In this document: positions 54,537-63,467 of the stretch, piece by piece
Position numbering within the stretch: the stretch's first letter is position 1
How the letters are laid out: every line of letters starts with the position of its first letter
Source of the DNA: Amycolatopsis sp. WQ 127309
GTDB taxonomy: Bacteria; Actinomycetota; Actinomycetes; Mycobacteriales; Pseudonocardiaceae
Direction of reading: 5' to 3'
DNA length: 64,000 nt
Assembly: GCF_023023025.1 (NCBI RefSeq)
Contig: NZ_CP095481.1
Span: 1,550,001 to 1,614,000, forward strand
Made by a program: the position numbers and the translations under genes
Notes under the pieces: model-generated
The model's input: only the letters and a program-made list of their open reading frames with translations
What the model was told of the DNA's origin: nothing
Databases searched by the model: none

Positions 54537-56074
54537 CGCCCCTGGCCGAGATCGGGACCCTCGCCCAGCTCGTCACGCGGGCCGCCGAACTGTGGCCGGA
54601 GCGCACGGCGTGGATCTTCGACCAAGGCGACCAGCGCTTCACCTTCGCCGAGGTCGACGCCGAAACGTCGCGCATCGCCGCCGCGCTGACCGAACGCGGC
54701 GTCGGCCCGGGCGACCGGGTCGCCGTGATGCTGCGCAACGTGCCCGCGTTCCCGCTGATCTGGCTCGGCCTGGCCAAGATCGGCGCGCTGCTGGTGCCGA
54801 TCAACACGAACTACCGCGAGTTCGACGGCGCCCACGTGCTCCGCCACTCCGGCGCCCGGCTCGCGATCGCCGCCGAGGAGTTCGTGGACCTGCTCACGCG
54901 CATCGCCCCGGAAACCAGCCTCGCCGAAGTCGTCACCCCGGACGCTCTCCAAGCGGCACTTTCCCGTGAAAGTGCCGCTTTCACGCCGGTGCCGGAAACG
55001 CCGGTGAACCTCCAGTACACCTCGGGCACGACCGGCGCCCCCAAGGGCTGCGTGCTGCCGAACCGGTACTGGACCACCCTGGCCGTCAGCCTCGCCACGG
55101 ACTTCCCGGCCGTCGGCGCGGACGACGTCATCCTGACCGCGCAACCGTTCCACTACATCGATCCACAGTGGAACGTCGCACTGGGCCTCGCGGGCGGCGC
55201 CACGCTCGTCGTGCTGGACCGGTTCCACCCCAGCACGTTCTGGGCGAAAGTCCGCGAACACGGCGTCACGTGGTTCTACTGCCTGGGCCTGATGCCGGCG
55301 CTGCTGCTGCGTCAGGAACCATCCGACGCCGATCGCGACCACCGGGTCCGCGCGATCTGCGCGTCCGCGATCCCGCTCGACCTGCACGCCGAGCTGGAGC
55401 AGCGGTGGGGTGTGTCGTGGTTCGAGGCGTTCGGGATGACCGAGACGGGCGGCGACATCCGGGTGGGCGCCGCCGACCACGACGAGACCGTCGGCACCGG
55501 CTGCATCGGCCGGCCGAGCCGCGACCGCGAGGTGATGATCGCCGGGCCCGGCGGGGAACCGTTGCCGCGCGGGGAAACCGGGCAGCTGCTGATCCGCGGG
55601 ATCGGCCTGATGCACGGCTACCACGCGGACCCGGTGGCGACGGCGAAGGCGTTCGAGAACGGCTGGTTCCACACCGGCGACCTCGCCCGGATGGACGACG
55701 CGGGCCGCGTCTACTACGTCGGCCGCACGAAGGACATGATCCGCCGCAGCGGCGAGAACGTCTCCGCCGACGAGGTCGAACGCGCGCTGCTGCTGCACCC
55801 GGCCGTGCGTGTGGCGGCCGTCATCGCGGTGCCGGACGAGCTGCGCGGCGAGGAGATCAAGGCGTACGTCGTGTGCGACGGCGAGCGTCCCGGACCGGCC
55901 GCGCTGACGGCGTTCTGCGCGGAAAAGCTGGCCTACTTCAAGGTTCCCCGGTTCTGGGCGTTCGCCGACGAGCTGCCGCTGACGCCGTCGGAGCGCGTCG
56001 CCAAGGGCGAGCTGCGGAAGGTGGCCGACCTGCGCGCCGGCGCCTGGGACACGAAGGTGGAGAGATGGCTGTGA
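54533..56074 (+). CDS. AMP-dependent acyl/aryl-CoA ligase
   Basis: This 513-residue ANL enzyme has A3 YTSGTTGAPKG, A5 FGMTETGGDIR, A7 HTGDLARMDDAGRVYYVGR and A10 SERVAKGELRK. A palindromic 30-base element (54951-54980) is embedded in the coding region at residues encoding QAALSRESAAFT, just before the A3 loop. The ligase probably makes the CoA ester that the hydratase and others use. GTG 54533 overlaps the hydratase stop. Confidence 0.92.
   Translation: MTPLAEIGTLAQLVTRAAELWPERTAWIFDQGDQRFTFAEVDAETSRIAAALTERGVGPGDRVAVMLRNVPAFPLIWLGLAKIGALLVPINTNYREFDGAHVLRHSGARLAIAAEEFVDLLTRIAPETSLAEVVTPDALQAALSRESAAFTPVPETPVNLQYTSGTTGAPKGCVLPNRYWTTLAVSLATDFPAVGADDVILTAQPFHYIDPQWNVALGLAGGATLVVLDRFHPSTFWAKVREHGVTWFYCLGLMPALLLRQEPSDADRDHRVRAICASAIPLDLHAELEQRWGVSWFEAFGMTETGGDIRVGAADHDETVGTGCIGRPSRDREVMIAGPGGEPLPRGETGQLLIRGIGLMHGYHADPVATAKAFENGWFHTGDLARMDDAGRVYYVGRTKDMIRRSGENVSADEVERALLLHPAVRVAAVIAVPDELRGEEIKAYVVCDGERPGPAALTAFCAEKLAYFKVPRFWAFADELPLTPSERVAKGELRKVADLRAGAWDTKVERWL
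54951..54980. repeat. 30-base palindrome inside the acyl-CoA ligase gene
   Basis: Perfect 12-base arms (AAGCGGCACTTT and AAAGTGCCGCTT) with a 6-base loop. The length is a multiple of three, so the frame is kept. The sequence resembles the cell-wide palindromic elements rather than local codon choice, so an in-frame insertion is plausible. Confidence 0.85.
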
Positions 56075-56706
56075 GCAGTCGCGACCGGGTGCGCGCGGCG
56101 GCCGTGAAACTGTTCGCCACCAAGGGTTTCCACGGCACCGGCATCCGGGATCTGGCCCAGGAGGCGGAACTTTCGTCGGCGAGCCTGTACCACTACATGG
56201 GCACCAAGGAGGATCTGCTCGCGGAAATCATGCACACCGCGCTGAACCGCCTCCTCGACGCCGCCCGCGAAGCGACCGCCGGCAGCCCCGACCCGGTGCA
56301 CCGGCTGCGCACGCTGGTGGCCTTGCACGTGCTCGCGCACGCGGTCGGCCCGGCGGAAACCCGGGTGGTGGACAACGAAGTCGACGTCCTGTCCCCGGCG
56401 GCGCGCGAGCCGGTCGTGGCCCTGCGCGACGGTTACGAGCGGCTTTGGGCCGCGGCCATCGACGAAGGCGTCGCCGCCGGGGTGTTCCACACCGAACACC
56501 CGGCGGTGACCCGGCTGGCCCTGCTGGAGATGTGCAGTGGTGTCGCGCGGTGGTATTCGCCGCGTGGCCCGCTCGCGCTGGACCAGCTCGCGGAGCACTA
56601 CGCGGAGCTGGCGTCGCGGGCGCTGGGCTGCACGTCGGCTCCCGGCGTGAGCAACCTGGCCCGGTGCCGCGAAATCATCGCCAAAGAGTGGGGGCTGTCC
56701 GTTTAG
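56065..56706 (+). CDS. TetR-family transcriptional regulator
   Basis: This 213-residue protein has the TetR N-terminal HTH (RDRVRAAAVKLFATKGFHGTG, LAQEAELSSASLYHYMGTKEDLLAEI) and a helical ligand domain. ATG 56065 overlaps the ligase stop by 10 bases, GTG 56071 is the alternative. As the third gene of the operon it probably represses the promoter before the hydratase, where the GATC-rich repeat lies. An acyl-CoA ligand is likely. Confidence 0.92.
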   Translation: MAVSSRDRVRAAAVKLFATKGFHGTGIRDLAQEAELSSASLYHYMGTKEDLLAEIMHTALNRLLDAAREATAGSPDPVHRLRTLVALHVLAHAVGPAETRVVDNEVDVLSPAAREPVVALRDGYERLWAAAIDEGVAAGVFHTEHPAVTRLALLEMCSGVARWYSPRGPLALDQLAEHYAELASRALGCTSAPGVSNLARCREIIAKEWGLSV

Positions 56707-56764
56707 CGCCGGTTTTACCTGAGTACGCCTTGCTCAGACGGCGCGCGTGGGGGACGCTCGAAGG

Positions 56765-57085
56765 GTGACTGAGGAAACGATCCAACTGGAACTGGACGAC
56801 TCGGGTCTCGCGCCGGGCCTCCCGACGCCGGCAAACCCCCGCGATCAGGTGCAGGACGTGCCCTACCGCCCGGTCGAGTTCCGCGATGACGATCTCCCCA
56901 CCGCCCTGGAGCGGTGCTCCAAGTGGCTACGGCAGGCGCAGGAGTGGCTGGGCGAGCCCCTCGACGTCCTGGCCATCCACCTCGACTACGACGACCGCCA
57001 GGGTTCGCCGTACTACGACGTGAAGCTGCTGTGCAACGAAGAGGACCTGGCCGGCGTACCGATCGCCATCCGCAACAAGAAGTAG
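56765..57085 (+). CDS. Conserved actinobacterial hypothetical protein
   Basis: This 106-residue acidic protein has an alpha/beta pattern: a disordered N-terminus (LELDDSGLAPGLPTPANPRDQ), then YRPVEFRDDDLPTALERCSKWLRQAQEWLGE and LAIHLDYDDRQGSPYYDVKLLCNEED. GTG 56765 was taken as start; 56747 is an alternative. I know no function. A palindrome follows at 57097. Confidence 0.65.
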   Translation: MTEETIQLELDDSGLAPGLPTPANPRDQVQDVPYRPVEFRDDDLPTALERCSKWLRQAQEWLGEPLDVLAIHLDYDDRQGSPYYDVKLLCNEEDLAGVPIAIRNKK

Positions 57086-57096
57086 CTCCAACCGCC

Positions 57097-57136
57097 GTCA
57101 AGGCCACTTCCCGGAGGCTCGGGAAGTGGCCTTGAC
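57097..57136. repeat. Palindrome between convergent genes
   Basis: Perfect 17-base arms (GTCAAGGCCACTTCCCG) with a 6-base loop. It lies just after the hypothetical gene stop and just before the convergent acyl-CoA dehydrogenase stop, so it probably terminates both. It is a third palindrome sequence type in the window. Confidence 0.88.
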
Positions 57137-57152
57137 CGCGTTCCGAGAGTCC

Positions 57153-58322
57153 TCAGCCGAGGACGCCGCCGACCTTCACGTGCCCCTTGAGCAGGTTGCG
57201 CGCGATCGTGCGGCGCTGGATCTCGTCCGTGCCCTCGTAGATGCGCAGCAGCCGCAGCTCGCGGTACCAGCGCTCGACGGGCAGTTCCCGCGTGTAACCC
57301 ATGCCGCCGTGGATCTGCATGACGCGGTCGACGATTTCGTTGGCCTTCTGGCCGCCGTACAGCTTCGCCATCGACTGCGCGTGCCGCGAGTCGACGCCCT
57401 GGTCGACCTGCCAGGCGGCGCTGAGCACCAGCCAGCGCAGGGCTTCCAGCTCGACGCCGGAGTCGGCGATCATCCACTGGATGGCCTGCCGCTCGGCGAT
57501 CTTCTGCCCGAACGTCTCCCGGGTGTTGGCGTAATCGATGGCCATCGAGATCAGCCGCTCGCACGAACCGATCGCGCGCGCCGGCAGCAGGTAGCGGCCC
57601 TGGCCGATCCACTGCATGGCGAGCTCGAAGCCGCGGCCTTCCTCACCGAGGATCTGCGTTTCGGGGACGCGGACGTCCTGGAAGATGAGCGACGCCGGGC
57701 CCCACTCGCCCATGGTGTCGATGTACTCGGACTTCCAGCCGGCCTCGCGGTCGACCAGGAAGCACGTGACACCGCCGTTCGCGCCCTTTTCGGGGTCGGT
57801 GATGGCGAAGACCATGGTGAAGTCGGCTTCGTTGCCGCCGGTGATGAAGGTCTTCTCGCCGTTGATGACCCAGTCCGTGCCGTCCTTGCGGGCGGTCGCC
57901 CGGATGGCCTTCGCGTCGGATCCGGCGCCCGGCTCGGTGATCGCGAAGCAGGACTTGCGCTCGCCCGAGATGGTCGGCAGCAGGTAGGCCTGCTTCTGCT
58001 CCTCGTTGGCGTGGAACAGGATGTTGTCCGCGGCGCCACCGAAGCGGAACGGCACGAAGGTGCGGCCGAGCTCGGCTTCGAGCAGCGCGGCCATCACGGC
58101 GGACATGCCCATGCCGCCGTACTCCTCCGGCGTCAGGATGCCCCAGAAGCCGGACTCCTTGGCCTTCAGCTGGAGGTCCTTCAGCTCCTCGCCGGTGAGG
58201 CCGGGCTGGTGCGCGCGCTCGCGCCGCAGGACCTCCTGCTCGAGCGGAACCAGCTCGCGCTGGACGAACGTGCGGACCCAGTCGCGCACTTCCCGTTCTT
58301 CGGTGCTGAGAGAAAAGTCCAT
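57153..58322 (-). CDS. Acyl-CoA dehydrogenase (FadE-like)
   Basis: This 389-residue protein starts MDFSLSTEEREVRDWVRTF and has SCFAITEPGAGSDAKA, INGEKTFITGGNEADFTMVF and the catalytic Glu region LRLLRIYEGTDEIQRRTIARN. ATG 58322 has GGAGGAG upstream, and the alternative ATG upstream (58367) lies within the operator. Regulation by a TetR protein through the 58348 site is likely. Confidence 0.94.
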   Translation of the reverse strand: MDFSLSTEEREVRDWVRTFVQRELVPLEQEVLRRERAHQPGLTGEELKDLQLKAKESGFWGILTPEEYGGMGMSAVMAALLEAELGRTFVPFRFGGAADNILFHANEEQKQAYLLPTISGERKSCFAITEPGAGSDAKAIRATARKDGTDWVINGEKTFITGGNEADFTMVFAITDPEKGANGGVTCFLVDREAGWKSEYIDTMGEWGPASLIFQDVRVPETQILGEEGRGFELAMQWIGQGRYLLPARAIGSCERLISMAIDYANTRETFGQKIAERQAIQWMIADSGVELEALRWLVLSAAWQVDQGVDSRHAQSMAKLYGGQKANEIVDRVMQIHGGMGYTRELPVERWYRELRLLRIYEGTDEIQRRTIARNLLKGHVKVGGVLG

Positions 58323-58347
58323 GGGTGAGCTGCTCCTCCGACACTGG

Positions 58348-58363
58348 CTAAGCGCTTGCTTAG
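58348..58363. promoter_or_regulatory. Inverted repeat CTAAGC-GCTT-GCTTAG, candidate TetR operator
   Basis: A perfect 6-base inverted repeat with a 4-base centre lies 26 bases before the acyl-CoA dehydrogenase start. Similar CTAAGC...GCTTAG sites precede TetR-controlled lipid genes in actinobacteria, from general knowledge. No regulator gene sits next to it. Confidence 0.6.
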
Positions 58364-58452
58364 TCAAGAGTACCCGCTGAGTGTGGCATTACCCCAGTCC
58401 TGCACCCGAATTCGTGACAACCGGCGCGGCACCGGGAAGGATCGGGGGTGTG

Positions 58453-59139
58453 ATGGAGATCGTGGTCCGCTGGTCAGCGCCGTTGCCCGCCGAGCCGCGC
58501 TTCCTGCGCCTGCTGGACGACGTCGAGCAGGACAGGTTCGGGGCGTACCGGCAGGACGCGGACAAACGCCGGTTCCTCACCGGCCGCGTCCTGGCGAAGA
58601 CGGTCACGGCCGAGCGCCTGGGCATCCCGCTGGAGTCGGTGAAGTTCGACGCGACCTGCGACGACTGCGGCAAGCCGCACGGCAGGCCACGCATCCCGGG
58701 CGCGGACCTGACGTTGTCCATCTCACACTCGGGCGACCTGATCGGCCTCGCCGCCACCCCGGCGGTCCCGGTCGGCCTCGACGTCGAGACGGCGACGCGC
58801 AAGGCCGACGAGGGCCTCATCGAGTACGCGCTGAGCCCCGCCGAGGCCCAGCACCTGACCGGACTGTCGGGCGAAGAGAAGGCGCGCGCGTTCTTCGTCT
58901 ACTGGACGCGCAAGGAGGCGGTGATGAAGGCCACGGGCAAGGGCCTGAAGATCCCGCTGCAGAGCATCACGTTCTCTCGCTACGACGAGCCGGCCCGCCT
59001 GCTCGTCTCGGGCGACCCGGCCCTGGACCCGGCCCGCACCAGCCTGTCGGACCTGAAGGCCGCAGACGGCTACCGCGCGGCGATCGCCGTCCTGACCACC
59101 GAAGAGCTGTCGGTGACCGAGGAACACTGGGTCCCCTGA
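58453..59139 (+). CDS. 4'-phosphopantetheinyl transferase (Sfp type)
   Basis: This 228-residue protein has the Sfp-superfamily metal motif GLDVE and FFVYWTRKEAVMKATGKGL (W-x2-KEA-x2-K). LSISHSGDLIGLA is the nearby His motif. It loads phosphopantetheine onto carrier proteins of PKS/NRPS systems or fatty acid synthase. ATG 58453 was chosen; a GTG precedes it at 58450. No PKS or NRPS is in the window. Confidence 0.93.
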   Translation: MEIVVRWSAPLPAEPRFLRLLDDVEQDRFGAYRQDADKRRFLTGRVLAKTVTAERLGIPLESVKFDATCDDCGKPHGRPRIPGADLTLSISHSGDLIGLAATPAVPVGLDVETATRKADEGLIEYALSPAEAQHLTGLSGEEKARAFFVYWTRKEAVMKATGKGLKIPLQSITFSRYDEPARLLVSGDPALDPARTSLSDLKAADGYRAAIAVLTTEELSVTEEHWVP

Positions 59140-59168
59140 GCGGTACGCGGAGTAGCACCGCCCACCGC

Positions 59169-59174
59169 TATAGT
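59169..59174 (+). promoter_or_regulatory. -10 element TATAGT, leaderless start of the DUF6247/RelE pair
   Basis: TATAGT ends 6 bases before ATG 59181, so transcription should start at or near the ATG. No -35 is clear. Confidence 0.5.
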
Positions 59175-59180
59175 GGCCCT

Positions 59181-59504
59181 ATGTCCACGGCAGCCATAGA
59201 ACCGGAACCGGATTTCGGTGCGAGCACGTCGCCGTCCGCCATCCGGTCGGCCCTGTTGCCGGAGGACGTGGCCGAGTTCGATCGCGACTACGAGCACGCG
59301 CTCGACGTCGCTCGCGAGCAGCTGAGCCTGACCGACCTGGTCGAGACCCTCGCTTCGTGGAGCCGGGTGGCTCGCAGCACGCAGGCCGACCCGGCCGCGC
59401 ACCGGCGGATGCTCCAGGCCGCGGACAAGACCCTCCAAACCGGGCAAGCACCGGCCGGCAGCCGGTCGTGGAGCACCTTCAAGACGGAGCTCGGCCTGCA
59501 GTAG
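59181..59504 (+). CDS. DUF6247-family protein, probable antitoxin
   Basis: This 107-residue acidic protein has SAIRSALLPEDVAEFDRDYEHAL and LSLTDLVETLASWSRVAR, as seen in DUF6247 proteins of actinobacteria. It overlaps by one base the start of the RelE-like gene. In this arrangement it is probably a DNA-binding antitoxin. No DNA-binding motif can be assigned from sequence alone. Confidence 0.75.
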   Translation: MSTAAIEPEPDFGASTSPSAIRSALLPEDVAEFDRDYEHALDVAREQLSLTDLVETLASWSRVARSTQADPAAHRRMLQAADKTLQTGQAPAGSRSWSTFKTELGLQ

Positions 59505-59761
59505 TGGCCTACGACATCGAGGTCTACCCCGAAGTCCAGGACCAGATTCGAGCACTGCCACGGCATGCTCTTCCGGCCTTGGCCGAAGCGATCGCCGTGC
59601 TCGAAATCGTGCCGGACAAAGGCGACCCGTACCACCGAGCGAACCCGGACGGCGCCATGCGCAACCTGGTGTTCGGCACGCATGGCGAAGGGCTGTTGAC
59701 CTACCTGGTCCTCGAAGACCAGAACCGGGTCGACCTGCTTCGCGTGCTCTGGACTACGTGA
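59504..59761 (+). CDS. RelE/ParE-like small protein, probable toxin
   Basis: This 85-residue protein, VAYDIEVYPEVQDQIRALP then RVDLLRVLWTT, has the RelE/ParE-type N-terminal YxIEVxPEVxxQIxALP pattern and a C-terminal Leu-rich strand. The GTG overlaps the antitoxin TAG by one base (59504). The toxic residues seen in E. coli RelE (Arg/Lys/Tyr set) cannot be confirmed. It ends 8 bases inside the convergent isochorismate synthase gene. Confidence 0.72.
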   Translation: MAYDIEVYPEVQDQIRALPRHALPALAEAIAVLEIVPDKGDPYHRANPDGAMRNLVFGTHGEGLLTYLVLEDQNRVDLLRVLWTT

Positions 59762-60899
59762 GCGAGTCCTCCAGGCCCATCGCCGTCAGCAGGGTCCGGA
59801 ACTTCGCCGTCGTCTCGTCCAGTTCCGCTCGCGGGTCCGATGCCGGGACGATGCCGCCGCCCGCGTACAGCCGCATCGACGTCGACGCGATCTCGGCGCA
59901 GCGGATCGCCACCGCCCACTCGCCGTCGCCCGTGGCGTCGACCCAGCCGACCGCGCCCGCGTAGTAGTCGCGGTCGAACGGCTCCAGCTCCTGGACCAGG
60001 TCGCGGGCACCCTCGGTCGGGGTGCCGCAGATCGCCGGGGTCGGGTGCAGGGCCGCCGCGAGGTCGAGAGCCGTGACGTCCGGGTCGGCCAGCTCGCCGG
60101 TGATCGGCGTGCGCAGGTGCCAGATGGCCGGCGTCGTCACCAGCTCCGGCTCGGCCGGGACCTCCAGCGTCCGGCAGAACGGCCGCAGCGCCTCGACGAC
60201 GTAGTCGATGACCACGGCGTGCTCGAGCTGGTCCTTGCGGGACGTCCGCAGCGCCTCGCCGTTGGCCCGGTCGGTCGCCGGGTCGGCCGAGCGCGGCATC
60301 GAGCCGGCGTGCGGGCTGGAGAAGACCGTCGACCCGGTGCGGCGCAGCAGCAGCTCGGGCGTCGCGCCGACGAGCGTCCGGCCGCCGGGCAGCTCGGCCG
60401 CGTAGGTGAAGTGCCGGGGGTTGCCGACCGCCAGGTTGCGCACGATGCTCTCGGCGACCAAGGGGGCGGCGAACTCGAGGTCGAGCGCGCGGGCCAGGAC
60501 GGCTTTCCGCAGGTCACGCTCACGAAGTGCGTCGACGGCGGCGCGCACCGAAGCCATGTGCTGCTCGGGTGAGGGCACCGCACGCACGCGCGACGGCGCC
60601 GACAGGACCTCACGGGGCAATGAAGGAGCGCCTTCGGACCGGTGGACGGTCCGCGGCACGACCAGGTGACCCGGCACCTTCGTGTCGGGGCCGGTGTCGA
60701 ACGGCAGGACGCCTACCGCCAGCGGGGCGCCGGTCTCGGCGAGGACGCCGGGAAGCACCGCGGCGAGCCGCCGGGGGTCCGTCTCGGTGACGGTCCGGAG
60801 GGTGCCCTGCGCCAGGAGTGCGCGCCGGGCGGTCGTGAACAGGAAGTCGCCGCGCTGGTAGCGGGCGGCTGTATCAACGGCTGGGAGTTCGTCCACCAC
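59754..60899 (-). CDS. Isochorismate synthase (DhbC/EntC/MenF type)
   Basis: This 381-residue chorismate-utilising enzyme has RDLRKAVLARALDLEF, PELLLRRTGSTVFSSPHAGSMPR, IDYVVEALRPFC and the metal site HPTPAICGTPTEGA with DRDYYAGAVGW. GTG 60899 was taken as start. It makes isochorismate for menaquinone or a catecholate siderophore. No men or siderophore genes lie in the window. Confidence 0.93.
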   Translation of the reverse strand: MVDELPAVDTAARYQRGDFLFTTARRALLAQGTLRTVTETDPRRLAAVLPGVLAETGAPLAVGVLPFDTGPDTKVPGHLVVPRTVHRSEGAPSLPREVLSAPSRVRAVPSPEQHMASVRAAVDALRERDLRKAVLARALDLEFAAPLVAESIVRNLAVGNPRHFTYAAELPGGRTLVGATPELLLRRTGSTVFSSPHAGSMPRSADPATDRANGEALRTSRKDQLEHAVVIDYVVEALRPFCRTLEVPAEPELVTTPAIWHLRTPITGELADPDVTALDLAAALHPTPAICGTPTEGARDLVQELEPFDRDYYAGAVGWVDATGDGEWAVAIRCAEIASTSMRLYAGGGIVPASDPRAELDETTAKFRTLLTAMGLEDSLT

Positions 60900-60979
60900 T
60901 CCAGAGTCCCAGGATCCGAGAGATCCGCGAGGGAAGTGTCACGAGCGACACTCCCCCCGCGGTCAGCTCCTGGTGACGG

Positions 60980-61291
60980 CTACTTGAGCGCGTCGATGAG
61001 CGCCTCGCGCTGGCGCTCGCCCAGGCCGGCGGCGCGCCGGTCCGGGTCGATGCCGGCCTGCTCGAGCAGGGCGGCGACCTTCACCGCGCCGAGGCCGGGA
61101 ACGGCCTTCAGCAGCTGGGTGACCTTCGTCTTCCCGATCGTCTTGTTCTCCTTGGCCTGCTTGAGCACCTTTTCGATGCTCTCCTTGCCGGACTTGATCG
61201 ACGCGAGCAGCTCCGAACGCGCCTTGCGAGCCTCGGCCGCCTTGGCGAGTGCATCGGCGCGCTGCTCCGGAGTCAACGTAGGCAGAGCCAA
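60980..61291 (-). CDS. Actinobacterial integration host factor (mIHF-like) paralogue
   Basis: This 103-residue basic protein has a helix-two-turn-helix fold with LTPEQRADALAKAAEARKARSELLASI and KVTQLLKAVPGLGAVKVAALLEQAGI, ending with GERQREALIDALK. mIHF normally sits near gmk and is essential; here the context differs and the sequence seems more divergent (IGKTKVTQLLKAVPGLGAVKV versus the usual mIHF pattern), so it may be a second copy. RBS AGGAAAGGA precedes ATG 61291. Confidence 0.85.
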   Translation of the reverse strand: MALPTLTPEQRADALAKAAEARKARSELLASIKSGKESIEKVLKQAKENKTIGKTKVTQLLKAVPGLGAVKVAALLEQAGIDPDRRAAGLGERQREALIDALK

Positions 61292-61736
61292 CGTAGTAGT
61301 CCTTTCCTCTCAGGTCTCCGCTTTCGCGGCCGACGGCTTTTTGCTGTGCTTGCTGCTGCAAGCGCTGGCCAGCCGTCCCTTACCACGGCCCCAGTAAACG
61401 CCACCGGGATCGCGGCCGTGCAACCGACACGCACTTATTACCCCTGGAGGTGATGCCGGGCAACCCGCTCCGGCCTGCGGAAACGCTCCCAATCCGCGTT
61501 CCGAGTGGCCTGACTCACCCGGAAGTGAAGCCTCCGCTACGCCCCGAATTCGCGCTTATTTCCTTACATACAAGGAAAAGGGCAAGATCCGATGATCATG
61601 ATCACCGTTCGGTCGTCCCGCGATCGGGCGACGACCGTGACCGAACGGAGCCATTGTTGACCATGCCCGCTTCACCCGATCCGCACTAGAGTCGGCTCAA
61701 CCCCAGTTCACCGGCGAACACCCCCCGGGAGTGACC
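61292..61736. other. 445-base intergenic region before the FadD-type gene
   Basis: No gene is visible. It contains a hairpin at 61605-61648 with a 9-base outer stem CCGTTCGGT/ACCGAACGG and an inner stem, and an imperfect ATGATCATGATCA word just before it. A short CTTTACATACAAGG stem lies near 61562. An unidentified leader or regulatory RNA is possible. Confidence 0.5.
61605..61648 (+). promoter_or_regulatory. Long hairpin before the FadD-type gene
   Basis: CCGTTCGGT and ACCGAACGG form a 9-base outer stem with an inner partial stem. It ends 89 bases before ATG 61737 and lacks a T-tract. It may be part of a leader or attenuator. Confidence 0.45.
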
Positions 61737-63365
<1,629 letters not shown>

Positions 63366-63392
63366 CGGGTAAATCTCCGGCGTGGCTTCAGT

Positions 63393-63445
63393 TCCGTGAA
63401 TGCCACGTTGAGGGACTCTGTGTCCCTCGATGTGGCATTCACGGA
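63393..63445. repeat. REP-like palindrome (copy 3)
   Basis: Arms of 24 bases around TCTGT, with two G-T wobble pairs in the arms. It has the same TCCGTGAATGCCAC outer core as copies at 8882 and 40366. It lies between two genes in the same direction and may end the FadD-type transcript. Confidence 0.88.
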
Positions 63446-63467
63446 CGTACGCGGAGGAGTACTGGGG

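Noticed and set aside
58453..61291. Siderophore or PKS/NRPS cluster from the Sfp-type and isochorismate synthase genes
   Set aside because: No carrier protein, adenylation or synthase genes lie between or near them, so the link is not supported in this window.
61292..61736. Riboswitch or structured RNA (ydaO, SAM, cobalamin type)
   Set aside because: Hairpins are present, but I could not match any conserved core of these classes, so only the hairpin is reported.
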